Positions 33,185 through 41,771 of a stretch of DNA of 64,000 nucleotides are shown one piece after another. Source of the stretch: Methylocystis sp. (GTDB taxonomy: Bacteria; Pseudomonadota; Alphaproteobacteria; Rhizobiales; Beijerinckiaceae). Within the stretch, counting starts at the first letter, position 1; every line of letters starts with the position of its first letter. The stretch lies in NCBI GenBank assembly GCA_016178015.1, contig JACOUB010000024.1:16135-80134 (forward strand). Direction: 5' to 3'. The notes under the pieces are model-generated. The model made no database searches, was not told where the DNA came from, and saw nothing but the letters and a program-made list of their open reading frames with translations. A program made the position numbers and the translations under genes.

Positions 33185-34222
33185 TCAGCCTCTTCCTGCA
33201 CGAACGCGCTCCACCAATCTCGTCACATGCCCAATCGGCGTTTCCGGCAATATCCCATGACCGAGATTGAATATATGAGGATGCCCGCGAAGCGCGAGAA
33301 CAATTGAGTCGATTTGCCGATCGAGCGCTTCGCCTCCCGCAACCAAAGCCAAAGGATCCAAATTGCCTTGCAAAGCGACTTTGTTTGAACAGTTGGCCGC
33401 GGCCCATGCCGGATCGATCGACGTATCCAAACTCAGAGCATCGGCGCCGAGCAGGCGCGCCAGAGCCGGCGCGCGCCCCCCAGCGCCACGGACGAACGTG
33501 ATCACCGGAACGTCCGGTTTTTTCGCTCTTACGGATTCGACGATTTTTTTCACTGGCGCACATACCCATTTCTCGAATTCGGTCGGCGCCAACACGCCTG
33601 CCCAAGTATCAAAAATCTGAATCACATCCGCCCCGGCTTCGATTTGCCGCAGCAGATAGGAGACCGACGCCTCGACAAGCCGAGCGATCAGTTCCGCAAA
33701 AGCAGCCGGAAACCGATAGGCGAACAACCGCGCCGGCGCCTGATCGCTCGTGCCGCGCCCAGCAACCATGTAGCTCGCAACCGTCCAGGGAGCGCCGCAA
33801 AAACCAATCAACGCTTTTGAATTGGGAAGTTCGCCTTTGACCCGCTCAATCGTCTCGAATGTCGGCGCCAATCGTTCGACATCAAAATGCTCTCGTAGCC
33901 GCGAGAGATGAGCCGGTTCGCTAATCGCTTCCAATCGCGGCCCCGCTCCTGATTCGAACGACACCTCTTGCCCCAACGCGTGCGGGATAACCAAAATATC
34001 GCTGAACAAAATAGCTGCGTCGAAATCAAAACGCCTGACCGGCTGCAGCGTAACTTCCGCGGCGACGGCTGGCGTATAACAAAATTCGAGAAAACTCCCT
34101 ATTTTACCGCGAAGCTCTCGATATTCCGGAAGATACCGGCCAGCCTGACGCATCAACCAAATCGGCGGGATATCTCTCGCCTCCCCACGCAAGACGGCAA
34201 TGAGCGGTTTTTCGTTCTGCAT
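33185..34222 (-). CDS. hemE: Uroporphyrinogen decarboxylase HemE
   Basis: Cytosolic enzyme (345 aa) decarboxylating uroporphyrinogen III to coproporphyrinogen III. ATG 34222 is chosen because it gives the conserved N-terminus IPPIWLMRQAGRYLPEYREL; upstream extension is unsupported. ILFSDILVIPHALG and QIFDTWAGVL carry conserved residues. In Caulobacter and relatives hemE borders the replication origin, as it appears to here. GC content is lower than in distant genes. Confidence 0.95.
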   Translation of the reverse strand: MQNEKPLIAVLRGEARDIPPIWLMRQAGRYLPEYRELRGKIGSFLEFCYTPAVAAEVTLQPVRRFDFDAAILFSDILVIPHALGQEVSFESGAGPRLEAISEPAHLSRLREHFDVERLAPTFETIERVKGELPNSKALIGFCGAPWTVASYMVAGRGTSDQAPARLFAYRFPAAFAELIARLVEASVSYLLRQIEAGADVIQIFDTWAGVLAPTEFEKWVCAPVKKIVESVRAKKPDVPVITFVRGAGGRAPALARLLGADALSLDTSIDPAWAAANCSNKVALQGNLDPLALVAGGEALDRQIDSIVLALRGHPHIFNLGHGILPETPIGHVTRLVERVRAGRG

Positions 34223-34441
34223 GGTTTCGACTCTGATATCTCGGCGTTGTGACCAAACCCCCCGCACGCCAGATGCTCGAGCGCCGAAAGAGTTAGTGCG
34301 ACCCCATTTGTGCGAGACGATGAGAAATCCGTCTAAAGTCCGTAGCCAACGAACTATCGCAATCCTAAATAAAAACAAAATTTAATATCTAAAGACATTT
34401 TTTACTATTATAGCCCCGCAAATCGCGATGATTAATTTTCG

Positions 34442-34449
34442 TTAACCAT
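34442..34449 (+). promoter_or_regulatory. CtrA-like site in the origin region
   Basis: TTAACCAT is the core half-site recognised by the cell-cycle regulator CtrA. A second TTAA lies 6 bp upstream (34432-34435), one base short of the canonical TTAA-N7-TTAA spacing. It lies at the edge of the AT-rich block. Confidence 0.5.
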
Positions 34450-34501
34450 TTTTCCACCGACGATCGTTTATTGATCAACTCTTCGAGGGTTTTGCCACAG
34501 C

Positions 34502-34510
34502 TGTGGATAT
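34502..34510 (-). promoter_or_regulatory. DnaA box
   Basis: TGTGGATAT is the reverse complement of ATATCCACA, one mismatch from the consensus TTATCCACA. It is the best DnaA box seen in the hemE-maf gap. Confidence 0.6.
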
Positions 34511-34748
34511 CCTCGAGTTTGCAATTTATTCCCAATATCTTACGCGAGAGCCAGCCGGTGCGTCGCCATCATTTTTGTCGTGAATTGCGCATTGTCGATG
34601 TGCGGCGTTCGATCTGGACTGACAGGACTCCTCCTGTTGATCGGTTCGCTCGCTTATACCCGGTTTGCCACAATAAACGCCTTTTGGCCTTATTCCGTCC
34701 CCGCTATGCTGAGGTTTCCCCGGCGGTTGTGCGCTCGAGACACCAACG

Positions 34749-35387
34749 ATGACGTTATCGTCCGCTTTGCAATCTGCTTTCTGGTTCGATTCGCGCCCCT
34801 TGGTTCTCGCCTCGAAGAGCAAGGGCCGGCGGCTCGCATTGGAACAAACCGGCATCCCCTTCATCGTTCGTCCGGTGGAGTTTGACGAGCGCTTAAGCGA
34901 GCGGGAGATTTTGCAACAGGGCAAGGGCGCCGATGAGGTCGCCAAGCGATTGGCCAGAGGCAAAGCGATCGAGGCGTCGCGGAGTGAAAAAGGCAGTCTC
35001 GTGCTCGGCGCCGATCAGCTTGCAAGTTGTGAAAACCGGCTTTTTGGCAAGCCGGCCACGATCGAACAAGCCGCCGAACACCTCCGATTTTTATCCGGCC
35101 GTACGCACCGGCTTCATTCGGCGGCCTTGCTCGTTCGCGATGGCGCGGTTCTGTTCGAAACCGTTTGTCACGCCGACTTGCGGATGCGATTGTTCGACGC
35201 CGGTTTTATCGCTAAATATCTTGCCGTGGTCGGTTCCGACGCGCTCGCCAGCGCCGGCGCTTATCAGGCGGAAGGCTTCGGGGTTCACTTGTTCGAGCAG
35301 ATCACGGGAGATCATTGGACGATTTTGGGTTTGCCTTTGCTTCCCATTCTTGCCGCTTTGCGGCGCGAAGGAGTGCTTCTCGCCTGA
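34749..35387 (+). CDS. maf: Maf-family nucleotide pyrophosphatase
   Basis: Maf/YceF-type nucleotide pyrophosphatase (212 aa), hydrolysing modified or noncanonical NTPs. The LVLASKSKGRRLALEQTGIPF start is conserved, followed by AKRLARGKA and VLGADQLASC, whose Asp is catalytic. AGAYQAEGFG is the C-terminal conserved segment. It is the first gene rightward from the proposed origin, followed by coaE and dnaQ, the arrangement common in Hyphomicrobiales. Confidence 0.87.
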   Translation: MTLSSALQSAFWFDSRPLVLASKSKGRRLALEQTGIPFIVRPVEFDERLSEREILQQGKGADEVAKRLARGKAIEASRSEKGSLVLGADQLASCENRLFGKPATIEQAAEHLRFLSGRTHRLHSAALLVRDGAVLFETVCHADLRMRLFDAGFIAKYLAVVGSDALASAGAYQAEGFGVHLFEQITGDHWTILGLPLLPILAALRREGVLLA

Positions 35388-35435
35388 GTTTTTCATAAGC
35401 CGCCTATGGTTTCCTTCGGACGAGCCTCGACGAAC

Positions 35436-36041
35436 ATGCTGCTCATTGGTCTCACGGGTTCAATCGGCATGGGAAAATCGACGACGGCGGAATTATTTCG
35501 CGCCGAAGGCGCGCCTGTTTACGACGCCGATGAAGCCGTTCGTGAAATCTATCGTGGTCCTGCCGCGACGGAAATCGAAAAACTGTTTCCGGGAACGGTT
35601 GTCGATGGCGCAGTCGATCGTCAAAAGCTCGCAACGCGCGTGGTCGGCGACGCCGACGCCCTGCGCCGTCTCGAACATCTCGTTCATCCGCTCGCCTTGG
35701 CGGCGCGCAACAATTTTATCCAGTCATGCCAAAATCGCAGCGAGAAATTCGCCGTGCTCGATATTCCTCTGCTGTTCGAAACCGGAGCCGACGCGGATGT
35801 CGATGCGGTTGTCGTCGCTTCAGCGTCAGAGGATGCGCAAAGGGCCAGAGTGTTGGCGCGGCCCGATATGACAGAGCAGAAGTTGGCGGCCTTGCTTGCA
35901 CGACAACTTGCTGATAGCGAAAAACGCCGCCGCGCCGATTTTATCGTGCATACCGACCGCGGCCTCGATTTTGCGCGTGAAGAAGTTCGTGCGATTCTCC
36001 GGATGCTCGGAGCGCGAAAACCGCGGTCGGATGAAATGTAA
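35436..36041 (+). CDS. coaE: Dephospho-CoA kinase
   Basis: Last step of coenzyme A synthesis. The P-loop GLTGSIGMGKSTTAELF begins right after ATG 35436, which is preferred over ATG 35406 because it gives the usual MLLIGLTGS start. The DADEAVREIY lid region and VLDIPLLFETG are conserved. 201 aa, typical. It is 48 bp after maf and 28 bp before dnaQ, likely co-transcribed. Confidence 0.94.
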   Translation: MLLIGLTGSIGMGKSTTAELFRAEGAPVYDADEAVREIYRGPAATEIEKLFPGTVVDGAVDRQKLATRVVGDADALRRLEHLVHPLALAARNNFIQSCQNRSEKFAVLDIPLLFETGADADVDAVVVASASEDAQRARVLARPDMTEQKLAALLARQLADSEKRRRADFIVHTDRGLDFAREEVRAILRMLGARKPRSDEM

Positions 36042-36069
36042 AAAACGGGACTTGAAGAGCGATTCCTCC

Positions 36070-36762
36070 ATGCGCGAGATTGTTCTCGATACGGAAACAA
36101 CCGGACTGAACCCTACAAGCGGCCATCGCGTCGTGGAAATCGGCGCAGTGGAAATCTGCAATCTCATCCCCACCGGCCGATCGTTTCATGTCTATCTGGA
36201 TCCGGAACGCGACATGCCCGAGGATGCGTTCAAGGTTCATGGCTTATCGGGCGCGTTCCTCGCGGGCCAGAAAAAATTTAGCGAAATCGCCGGGCGCCTT
36301 CTCGATTTTTTTGAGGACTCGCAACTCGTCATTCATAATGCCGAATTCGACATTCGTTTCTTGAATGCAGAGTTGACTCTCGCCGATTTGCCTTGCATCG
36401 GCATGGAGCGGGCGATCGATACGCTCGCCATGGCGCGCCGACGTCATCCGGGCGCCCCCAATTCTCTCGACGCGCTTTGCGCTCGCTATCGAATCGATAC
36501 GTCGCGGCGCGAAAAGCACGGCGCTCTGCTCGACGCCAGTCTGCTTGCCGAGGTCTACGCCGAACTGATGGGCGGGCGGCAGGCGGCATTTTCTTTACAA
36601 TCAGTTGGCGTCGCAACGGTCAACGCAGGCGGCGATCTCCTGCGTCATCGACATCAGCCTCTTGCTGGTCGCTTGACGCCTGCCGAGCTCGAAGCGCATC
36701 GAAATCTCGTGTCCGGCTTGGGCAAGACGCCCATTTGGAAACGTTATGAGTCGGATGAATGA
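36070..36762 (+). CDS. dnaQ: DNA polymerase III epsilon subunit (proofreading exonuclease)
   Basis: DEDDh 3'-5' exonuclease, 230 aa. Exo I is VLDTETTGLNPTSGHRVVEI, Exo II HNAEFDIRFLN, and Exo III HGALLDASLLAEVYAEL with the catalytic His and Asp. The C-terminal tail ends in KTPIWKRY, as in alphaproteobacterial DnaQ. ATG 36070 starts 28 bp after coaE. It is convergent with secB. Confidence 0.95.
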   Translation: MREIVLDTETTGLNPTSGHRVVEIGAVEICNLIPTGRSFHVYLDPERDMPEDAFKVHGLSGAFLAGQKKFSEIAGRLLDFFEDSQLVIHNAEFDIRFLNAELTLADLPCIGMERAIDTLAMARRRHPGAPNSLDALCARYRIDTSRREKHGALLDASLLAEVYAELMGGRQAAFSLQSVGVATVNAGGDLLRHRHQPLAGRLTPAELEAHRNLVSGLGKTPIWKRYESDE

Positions 36763-36788
36763 CGTATTTCGTTTAATTCGCCATAGGA

Positions 36789-37277
36789 TCAATTTGCCGA
36801 CGCGACGTTCTCAGCGGCTGCTTGAGCGGCCTTTTGCTGATAGAGCATGACGAAGTCGATGGGATCGATATAGAGAGGCGGAAAGCCGCCGTTTTTTGTG
36901 GCCTCGGCGACGATCTGGCGCACGAATGGGAACAGCAGCCGGGGGCATTCGATCATCACGACGGGATGCACCTGCTCGGTGGGAATGTTCAACAGTCGGA
37001 ACACGCCGGCGTAATCGACGTCCAACTTGAACAACAGGCCGGCGCCTTCGCCGGCGGAAGCGTCCAAATTGATCGAAACCTCGAAATCCGTCGGGTCGAG
37101 TTGCTTGGCGTTCACATTGACCTGAATGGCGATATTGGGGCTCTTTTCCTGCGGACCCAGAGAGCGCGGCGCATTCGGGTTCTCGAACGAGAAATCTCTT
37201 AAGTATTGCACCAACGCATTGAGTCTTGGAGCCGTATCGGCGCTAGCGCCGTTGCCGTTGGCGTTTATGTCCGTCAT
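36789..37277 (-). CDS. secB: Protein-export chaperone SecB
   Basis: SecB (162 aa) keeps precursors unfolded for SecA/SecYEG. Family features are YLRDFSFENPNAPRSL, the peptide-binding strands and MIECPRLLFPFVRQIVAEAT with GGFPPLYIDPIDFVMLY. ATG 37277 is chosen because the upstream extension is not SecB-like. It lies downstream of fxsA with a 143-bp gap. Confidence 0.94.
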   Translation of the reverse strand: MTDINANGNGASADTAPRLNALVQYLRDFSFENPNAPRSLGPQEKSPNIAIQVNVNAKQLDPTDFEVSINLDASAGEGAGLLFKLDVDYAGVFRLLNIPTEQVHPVVMIECPRLLFPFVRQIVAEATKNGGFPPLYIDPIDFVMLYQQKAAQAAAENVASAN

Positions 37278-37420
37278 AGGCGCTCTCCTTGCCGAATGAT
37301 TTCGCTCTGGCGTCGCTTGAGGATTGGCGAGCCGAAACCGGTCCGGACGTCGCCGCCCGCTTAACACGTGCGTAACGGACGAACAAGCCGCGCGCCGTTC
37401 ACTCGAATTGAGTCCGTTCT

Positions 37421-37843
37421 TTAGCGCTGGTGGTCCAAACTCTTCCATTCATTGGGCGGCAAATCTATGACCAGCTGCCTTGTTTTGAGCCCACGCCGTT
37501 GGCGCAGGCGGTTGGCGAGCGCCGCGCGGATCGACGGCGCCTTCAGCGCGAGACCGACCAAATCGGAGGCGAAACCTGGCAAGATCAACAGAACCGAGCC
37601 GATCGCCTCCAGCGCGTTCTCGAGCATGTTTCCGCCGAGTTTGATCGGCGCGCGTGGCTGAGAAAGACGCCAACGCAGATAGGCGAACAGACGCTTGACG
37701 TCCGCAAGGCCAAGAACAGTCGTGGCGACGCCCAGAGCGATTGCCGCGAGGAGCCCTAAAAACTGGACGACGAGCACGAAGGCCACCACTTCCGTGATCA
37801 GCCATGCCGTCAAGGCGAAGGCGACAAATTTCGATCTCTTCAC
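37421..37843 (-). CDS. fxsA: FxsA family membrane protein
   Basis: Small membrane protein of 140 aa with three hydrophobic segments: LTAWLITEVVAFVLVVQFLG, a second at about residues 31-46, and a third with LENALEAIGSVLLILPGFAS. The last is the FxsA signature, including the LPGF turn. FxsA affects phage F exclusion of T7 in E. coli; its general role is not known. Located upstream of secB as in other Hyphomicrobiales. Confidence 0.85.
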   Translation of the reverse strand: MKRSKFVAFALTAWLITEVVAFVLVVQFLGLLAAIALGVATTVLGLADVKRLFAYLRWRLSQPRAPIKLGGNMLENALEAIGSVLLILPGFASDLVGLALKAPSIRAALANRLRQRRGLKTRQLVIDLPPNEWKSLDHQR

Positions 37844-37953
37844 GCCGTCAAGGTCCTGTCGGTTGGCGCGACGCAGCCACCCTGGGGGTTGATTCGTGAC
37901 ATGCGGGGCGCAACATGATACCCGACAATGCTCTTAGCTGGGAGTGACGCGCG

Positions 37954-38691
37954 TTGCCAATCCATGATTCCCTCGATCCCTCCATTCTCTCCTTCGATCC
38001 GTCGATCCTGGTCTTTGCCGCGCTCGCGGTGTTCGTGATTTGGAAGTTGCGGGCGGTTTTGGGCGTGCGGACCGATCGGGAGAAGCCCGCGCCGGGTCGC
38101 TTTTCGTTACCGGGACAGCGTCCGCCGGCTGCGCCGAGCCTGGTTCCGCCGCCTGGAGCGGCGCCGGCCGCCGGCCTCGCGCCGGCGCTTGCCGAACAGA
38201 ACCTTGAGCGTTGGAAAGGGTTGGCCGAGCCGGGCGGGGGCGCCTGGGCGGGGCTCGACGCCATAGCGGACGTTGACCGCAGGTTTTCTGGTGCAGCCTT
38301 CATCGACGGCGCGCGCAACGCTTACGAGATGATCGTCATGGCGTTCGCCGCCGGCGATCGCGACGCCTTGCACAATCTCCTCGCCGAGGACGTGTTCGAC
38401 AGTTTCGCTGGCGAGATCGCCGGGCGCGAACAGCGTGGCGAGAAGGCGGAGACGAAATTGGTCGCCATCGATTCCGCGACGGTCGAGGATGCGCTGGTCG
38501 AGGGGCGAACCTGCCGAATTACCGTTCGGTTCGTCGCCAAGCTGATCACGGCGCGCCGCAATCGAGCCGGGGAAATCATCGAGGGCAGCCCGGATCAGCC
38601 GGTGGAGATCGTCGATATCTGGACTTTTGCGCATGAGGCCGGCGCGCGCGATCCGAACTGGAAACTCGTGGGCACGGAATCCGGAAATTAG
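37954..38691 (+). CDS. timA: Tim44/TimA-domain membrane protein
   Basis: A 245-aa protein with a likely TTG start, one N-terminal membrane helix (ILVFAALAVFVIWKLRAVLG), a Pro/Ala linker and a C-terminal Tim44-like domain. The domain starts near FIDGARNAYEMIVMAFAAGD and ends in VEIVDIWTFAHEAGARDPNW. Bacterial TimA proteins are relatives of the mitochondrial import motor subunit Tim44 with an unresolved role at the inner membrane. It is divergent from fxsA and 9 bp ahead of mltA. Confidence 0.85.
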   Translation: MPIHDSLDPSILSFDPSILVFAALAVFVIWKLRAVLGVRTDREKPAPGRFSLPGQRPPAAPSLVPPPGAAPAAGLAPALAEQNLERWKGLAEPGGGAWAGLDAIADVDRRFSGAAFIDGARNAYEMIVMAFAAGDRDALHNLLAEDVFDSFAGEIAGREQRGEKAETKLVAIDSATVEDALVEGRTCRITVRFVAKLITARRNRAGEIIEGSPDQPVEIVDIWTFAHEAGARDPNWKLVGTESGN

Positions 38692-38700
38692 GTTTTCCAC

Positions 38701-39813
38701 GTGCCGACTTTTGCCGATCTCGAACCGATTTCCTTCGACGCGATCGCCGGCTTCGCGCACGATCGTCTTGGCGAGGCGTTCGAGGCGTTTCTTCGCTCCG
38801 CGGCGCTGATCGCGGCCGGCGTTCCGGCGCAACGGCAAGGTCTGGCGGCGGACAGCGCGCTCGTTGCGGCGTGCTGCGCCGCTCTGAAGCTCGCCAAGAG
38901 TTCCCGCTCGGAGGCTGGCGCGCGCGCCTTCTTCACGACATGGTTCCGCCCTTTCAAACTGGCGGGGCGCGGCTTGGCGACCGCTTATTACGAGCCATTT
39001 GCCGAGGCAAGCTTAGCGCCGGACGCTGAATTTAGGGTTCCGGTTCTGGCGCGTCCGCACGATCTCGTGACCTTGAACGAGGCGCCGATTTGCGACGAGG
39101 AGGGGCGCCTCGCGACCAGCGCCCGGCGGCGCGCCGATGGCAAGCTGGAGCCCTATCCCGATCGGCGCGCCATCGAGGACGACGAAGGTTTCGAGCAGCG
39201 GCGCGCCATCGCCTATGTGCGCGATCGCGTCGAATTGTTCCTGATGCAGGTGCAGGGCTCGGCGCGACTGCGGCTGCGCGATGGAAGCGTGGCGGCACTC
39301 ACCTATGACGGGCGCAACGGGCGCCCCTATGCCTCCATCGGGCGCCTTCTCGTCGAGCGCGGTCTCATGAGCGCCGGCGCCATGTCGCTTGCCGCGCTAA
39401 AAGCCAAGATCCGCGCCATGGGACTGGCGCCGGGCGCCCCGGGTCGGCTCTTGATGCAGGAAAATCGATCTTATGTATTCTTCCGTATCGACGATTCCGC
39501 CGAGCGGCGGTTGGGACCGATCGGGGGCGCAGGTTGCGCGCTGACGCCATGGCGATCCATCGCCGTCGACCGCTCTTTGTGGCCCTATGGCTTGCCGTTC
39601 TGGATCGCGACGCGCATTGCTTGGCGGGGGGATGAAGAAACGACGTTTGAGCGTCTCATGATCGCGCAAGATACGGGTTCGGCGATCTTAGGCCGCGCGC
39701 GCGCCGATCTCTTTTGCGGCGCCGGCGAGGGCGCCGGGAATGTTGCCGGACGCGTTCGCCACGCGGCCGATTTTATCGTCCTTCTGCCTTGCGTCGATGG
39801 AGGCGGAACATGA
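38701..39813 (+). CDS. mltA: Membrane-bound lytic transglycosylase A family protein
   Basis: MltA-type murein hydrolase of 370 aa with a GTG start. It shows the MltA barrel region LATAYYEPFAEASLAPDAEF, ELFLMQVQGSARLRL, and a 3D-like C-terminal domain with IAQDTGSAILGRARADLF, whose final Asp corresponds to the catalytic Asp of MltA. No clear signal peptide is visible at the annotated N-terminus. It overlaps the Smr gene by 4 bp (ATGA). Confidence 0.9.
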   Translation: MPTFADLEPISFDAIAGFAHDRLGEAFEAFLRSAALIAAGVPAQRQGLAADSALVAACCAALKLAKSSRSEAGARAFFTTWFRPFKLAGRGLATAYYEPFAEASLAPDAEFRVPVLARPHDLVTLNEAPICDEEGRLATSARRRADGKLEPYPDRRAIEDDEGFEQRRAIAYVRDRVELFLMQVQGSARLRLRDGSVAALTYDGRNGRPYASIGRLLVERGLMSAGAMSLAALKAKIRAMGLAPGAPGRLLMQENRSYVFFRIDDSAERRLGPIGGAGCALTPWRSIAVDRSLWPYGLPFWIATRIAWRGDEETTFERLMIAQDTGSAILGRARADLFCGAGEGAGNVAGRVRHAADFIVLLPCVDGGGT

Positions 39814-40349
39814 GCGAGGCGCCTCGCGGGGGGTCGCGGTGGCGGATGCTGTCGGCGTCCGACGCCGAATTATGGGCGGCCGCCACGGCGGATGTTCGCC
39901 CATCGCGCGGCCGGCCGTCGAGGGTTCACACTCGGCCCGAGCTTGCGGCGCCGCCGCCCGAGCCGAAGACGAAGGCGGAAAAGCCGCGCCGACCGCCGCC
40001 GCCCACGCTTCTGGATCACCGCACCCAAACCAGGTTGCGACGCGGCGCGCTCGCCGTCGACGCCAAACTCGATCTGCATGGTCTGCGCCAGGCGGAGGCG
40101 CAACGCGCTCTCGTGGATTTCCTGCGCCGCGCGCAAACGGGCGGCGCGCGCATGGCCATCGTCGTGACCGGCAAGGGCTTTGGTCGGGAGGAGGGCGGCG
40201 TTTTGCGCCGGCTCGTTCCGATGTGGCTGCAAGCGCCAAATTTGCGCGATCTCGTCGTTGGGTTCGGCCAAGCGAATCGCGGCCACGGCGGCGAAGGCGC
40301 GCTCTATGTGCAAATCCGCCGCGCCGGCCGCGGCCGCAACAGGTCGTGA
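39810..40349 (+). CDS. Smr domain protein
   Basis: A 179-aa protein with a disordered Pro-rich N-terminal half and a C-terminal Smr (MutS2-like) endonuclease domain: LDLHGLRQAEAQRALVDFL, then IVVTGKGFGREEGGVL and GEGALYVQIRR. Smr domains nick DNA or RNA. Proteobacterial stand-alone versions have unsettled roles. It is translationally coupled to mltA and convergent with hemY (5 bp between stops). Confidence 0.88.
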   Translation: MSEAPRGGSRWRMLSASDAELWAAATADVRPSRGRPSRVHTRPELAAPPPEPKTKAEKPRRPPPPTLLDHRTQTRLRRGALAVDAKLDLHGLRQAEAQRALVDFLRRAQTGGARMAIVVTGKGFGREEGGVLRRLVPMWLQAPNLRDLVVGFGQANRGHGGEGALYVQIRRAGRGRNRS

Positions 40350-40354
40350 TGTGT

Positions 40355-41758
40355 TCAGCCGCTCTCCGAGCCTTGCGTTGCGATCGCGGCCGTTTCCGGG
40401 GCGCGAGTTTCGGCAATGTGCGAGAGGAAGGCGGCCGGGATGCCGGCGCGGCCGTCTTCGACGGGTCCGTCGGCGGGTTCGGGCGGCGCTTTCCAAACGA
40501 AGGCGTCGAGTTTGCCGGTCACCGGCGAGACCGGCGCCCAGCTCTTCGCGATGAAGCCATCGGCGATCCACGCTGGATCGCGCGGCGCGCGCGAGCTTCG
40601 CGCCAGCCATTCGCGCACGGCGCCGCTCGGGCCGAGTTCGGCGTCCTCGACCTCGGCCATCAACAGGCAGGTTTGCGCCGTGGGTCGTTGTCCTTCCGCC
40701 GCCAGCGGCGCGAGCGCCTCCCGCGCTTTGGCGAAATCGCGCGCAGCGAGAGCCGCCCGCGCCAGGAAGAGACGGCTCTCGACGGCGTTCGGGGCCAATT
40801 TCGCCAGCTTGGACACCCGCGTCAGCCGTTCCGAATTGGATTCGCCAGGCGCCGCTGCGAGAAACGCCTCGGCGAGATCTGGATGCGGATGTTTAGCCCA
40901 AGCCGATTCGATGAGTTTCATGGCCTTGCGCTTATCGCCGTGCCGCGAGAGCAGGCGTGCGGCCAAGGCGATCGCCGGCACCAGGTCGGGAGCGCGCTTT
41001 TGCGCCGAACGCGCTAAGTGCAATGCCTCACTCGGCGCGTCCTCCTGTTTCTCCAGCGCCAGCGCTGTCTCCAACACCGCGCGCAGGCGTTGGGCGGTCG
41101 CAACATCAATCGACTTGGCGTTGAGATTGGCTTCCACCGCTACGCGCGCCGCTTGCCAGTTGGATTGCGCCGCATGGTGCTCGAGCACGGCGCCCCCGGC
41201 CCAGGGGAGGGGCGCGATCAGGTGGGCGGCGTCGGCGAAATGGTGCGCAGCCTCGACATCGTTGCGCCGACGCGCCTCAATGTGCAGGCCGCGCAAGCCG
41301 AGCAGCCGGGTTTCGGGAAACAGCGTCATTTCATGGAAAGCGGTCTCGGCGCTTTTGCGATCGCCCTCGAGCTGCGCGGCTTGCGCCTTCAGCAATCGCG
41401 TCAAGGGTTCGCTGTTGAGGCATTTGTCCGCTTCTCGAGCCGCCCTTTTTGCTGCCGCGGCGTCGCCGACGCCGACGGCGATGATGCCGCGCGACAGCGC
41501 CTTATAGCCTTTGTCGCGCCTGCGTTCCTGCGACCTCTGCGACACGCGCCACGGCATTCTGATCACGAAACCGACGATCGCCCAGAGAACAATGAGCGCA
41601 GCGACGCTGGCGAGCAGCGCCGCCGCGCCGACCAGCAACGAGGTCTCGACATGGTAGCCGCCCCAGTCGAGCACGATCGAACCGGGTTGATCGATGAGCC
41701 AGCTGAGACCGTACGACGCCGCCATCAGCAGCACGAGGAAAAAAAGCAGTAAAAGCAT
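40355..41758 (-). CDS. hemY: HemY-type membrane TPR protein
   Basis: A 467-aa inner-membrane protein of the HemY N-terminal family (TPR repeats), not the oxidase of the same name. Two membrane segments (about residues 1-20 and 40-67) are followed by VIRMPWRVSQRSQERRRDKG and KALSRGIIAVGVGDAAAAKR, the family signature, then helical TPR-like repeats. It lies 13 bp downstream of mic60, an alphaproteobacterial linkage in a region often containing heme genes. Its biochemical role is unsettled. Confidence 0.85.
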   Translation of the reverse strand: MLLLLFFLVLLMAASYGLSWLIDQPGSIVLDWGGYHVETSLLVGAAALLASVAALIVLWAIVGFVIRMPWRVSQRSQERRRDKGYKALSRGIIAVGVGDAAAAKRAAREADKCLNSEPLTRLLKAQAAQLEGDRKSAETAFHEMTLFPETRLLGLRGLHIEARRRNDVEAAHHFADAAHLIAPLPWAGGAVLEHHAAQSNWQAARVAVEANLNAKSIDVATAQRLRAVLETALALEKQEDAPSEALHLARSAQKRAPDLVPAIALAARLLSRHGDKRKAMKLIESAWAKHPHPDLAEAFLAAAPGESNSERLTRVSKLAKLAPNAVESRLFLARAALAARDFAKAREALAPLAAEGQRPTAQTCLLMAEVEDAELGPSGAVREWLARSSRAPRDPAWIADGFIAKSWAPVSPVTGKLDAFVWKAPPEPADGPVEDGRAGIPAAFLSHIAETRAPETAAIATQGSESG

Positions 41759-41771
41759 AATGGTCCTCGCG

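Larger units (their letters stand above)
34321..34680. other. Candidate chromosomal origin of replication (oriC)
   Basis: The 526-bp gap between divergent hemE and maf (34223-34748) has no convincing gene. It contains an AT-rich block at about 34345-34445, a CtrA-like TTAACCAT, a near-consensus DnaA box and weaker ones. Two TTTGCCACA sites (34491-34499 and 34664-34672) are two mismatches from TTATCCACA. The first faces the better box across a CCACAGCTGTGG palindrome (34495-34506). The hemE-adjacent position matches known alphaproteobacterial origins, and most flanking genes out to mnmE and dnaQ run away from it. Function is inferred. Confidence 0.75.
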
